From an uncultured Tateyamaria sp. (GTDB lineage: Bacteria; Pseudomonadota; Alphaproteobacteria; Rhodobacterales; Rhodobacteraceae), in contig NZ_CANLAG010000003.1 in NCBI RefSeq assembly GCF_947488715.1, positions 457,591 through 521,590 on the forward strand: a DNA stretch of 64,000 nucleotides, read 5' to 3'. The notes beneath the pieces were generated by a model. The model ran no database searches. It was not told the origin of the DNA and worked only from the letters and a program-made list of their open reading frames with translations. Position 1 is the first letter of the stretch. Each line of letters starts with the position of its first letter. Of this stretch, positions 63,300 to 64,000 are shown in pieces. The position numbers and the translations under genes were made by a program.

Positions 63300-63618
63300 A
63301 CTTTCCCTGTTGTATTCTTTCTAACACCTTGAATGGTAAGGTGGTTTTTGGTGTTCGATAGCCCTCAATTCAGTCATATGTCGGGCGCTCTGCAAGGGCG
63401 AGTTTGACGACTGTGCGGCGCAGGGTGAATGAGCCGTTTTCCCATATTTTATAGGGGCTTGCGAGGAATGTGAGGGCGTGTTCGATAAATTCCTCCATGC
63501 GTCCCTTGGGAGGCAGTGTTTGGCTGGCTTTTTCCTGTAAAACAGGGCGGGATTTGTCCAGGGTGGCGATTTTTGTCTCGTAGGCCCCGATCAACGCAGG
63601 GTTTGTGGTTTGGAAGCC
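63300..63618 (-). pseudogene. Serine recombinase C-terminal remnant with in-frame stop
   Basis: On the minus strand, NPALIGAYETKIATLDKSRP, then GRMEEFIEHALTFLASP and ENGSFTLRRTVVKLALAERP are the C-terminal region of large serine site-specific recombinases. The family tail is recognisable past a stop codon at 63370-63372: after TYD and TGA the frame continues EGYRTPKTTLPFKVLER. The catalytic N-terminal resolvase domain is missing. It is a dead fragment starting 7 nt from tRNA-Leu. Confidence 0.75.
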
Positions 63619-63795
63619 AGTGCATACGGCACACAATCTATGCGACGCACGAAAGTCACCCAGATCTACAAGAGAACTGGCAACCTTCGCGCCGTCCAGC
63701 TTTTGTGGGAGCACACCAAAATGGACAGCACAGTCCGGAACCGGGGCGTTGAGCTCGAGGACGCGCTGGCAATCGCCGACGCCATTGAGATCTAA
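63619..63795 (+). pseudogene. Tyrosine integrase C-terminal remnant
   Basis: On the plus strand, AYGTQSMRRTKVTQIYKRTG, LRAVQLLWEHTKMDSTV and GVELEDALAIADAIEI match the C-terminus of tyrosine site-specific integrases. Compared with the usual GTHSxRRT and GHTK...VRYLG, the first His is Gln and the nucleophilic Tyr is Asn (VRNRG), so it is inactive as well as truncated. It abuts the oppositely oriented serine-recombinase fragment, both cut at their 5' ends. Confidence 0.7.
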
Positions 63796-63934
63796 AAAAG
63801 TTAGGCCGTCTTCACGGGCGGGCCTAAGCCGACTTTGAGCACAGCCTCCAAATGCTGCGGACGTGGCCCAATTTGCGACAATTGGCTGCAAACGCGAACT
63901 CCGGGCCTCGTCTAGGGTCAGGGCTCATTGAGTG

Positions 63935-64000
63935 TCAAAGCCAGTAGATAACGATTGCCGCGAGGGCGATTGCTGAAAGGAAGACCTTTGGGCACCTGTC
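63935..64000 (-). mobile_element. IS5-like transposase C-terminus, cut by the window edge
   Basis: The minus strand reads CPKVFLSAIALAAIVIYWL and then TGA at 63935-63937, the kind of ending found in Rhodobacteraceae IS5-family transposases. The element end is probably just left, near 63914, where CTAG is followed by GGTCAGGGCTCATTG. The rest lies outside the window, so family assignment is from the tail only. Confidence 0.55.

Noticed and set aside
63370..63891. Single 173-residue minus-strand protein
   Set aside because: Only its second half resembles a known family (serine recombinase tail); the first half is the antisense of the integrase remnant, so it is not one gene.

Overview
The window is GC-rich chromosomal DNA from an alphaproteobacterium, most likely a marine Rhodobacterales (Roseobacter-group) species. 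The reasons are the PhyR-NepR-EcfG general stress locus, a De Ley-Doudoroff galactose route, proline catabolism with a divergent Lrp-type regulator, and the pcm-tolC-acidic protein block. The species cannot be fixed from sequence alone. Nearly all DNA is coding, with many 1-8 nt gene overlaps.

Region 1 (1-9506): a galactoside-use operon. It holds the end of a sugar-binding protein, two CUT1 permeases, a GH36 alpha-galactosidase, an SDR sugar dehydrogenase, dgoK, dgoA, a SMP-30 lactonase and a GH42 beta-galactosidase. Together they import galactosides, hydrolyse them and oxidise galactose to pyruvate and glyceraldehyde-3-phosphate. The transport ATPase and galactonate dehydratase are not in the window.

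Region 2 (9507-13391): an arsenate operon with an ArsR-arsenate reductase fusion, an ars-type GAPDH, an unrecognised exported four-cysteine protein that starts at TTG, and the ArsJ efflux protein. Two four-carbon sugar-acid genes (13360-15002, minus strand) follow.

Region 3 (15003-19955): a CUT2 sugar ABC transporter and a convergent Gfo/Idh/MocA dehydrogenase. Identical LacI-type palindromes sit in front of both units, but no LacI gene is present.

Region 4 (20035-31446): a general stress island. phyR, nepR, ecfG and a HisKA_2 kinase stand beside Dps, two glycine-zipper (YqjD-like) proteins, a holin-like protein, a PRC-barrel protein, an FNT channel, a Tudor-like protein and several tiny membrane proteins. 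Eight promoter-like sites of the form GGAAC-N16/17-(C/G)GTT lie just upstream of these genes, so most of the island looks like the EcfG regulon.

Region 5 (31447-33058): a lower-GC stretch with a small exported protein, a frameshifted gene remnant and tRNA-Cys(GCA).

Region 6 (33059-62553): mostly housekeeping and metabolism: pcm, tolC, a PopZ-like acidic protein, efp, ygfZ, a TIGR04283-type glycosyltransferase, an MsbA-like exporter, aminotransferases, a crotonase, valS (with an unusual internal insertion), an orphan form II CoxL-like subunit overlapping a DUF2235 hydrolase, metF/metR, suhB, a rhomboid protease, and putA with its regulator.

Region 7 (62608-64000): a TPR protein, tRNA-Leu(UAA), and immediately after the tRNA a scar of dead mobile DNA: a serine-recombinase tail, a tyrosine-integrase tail and the end of an IS5-like transposase.
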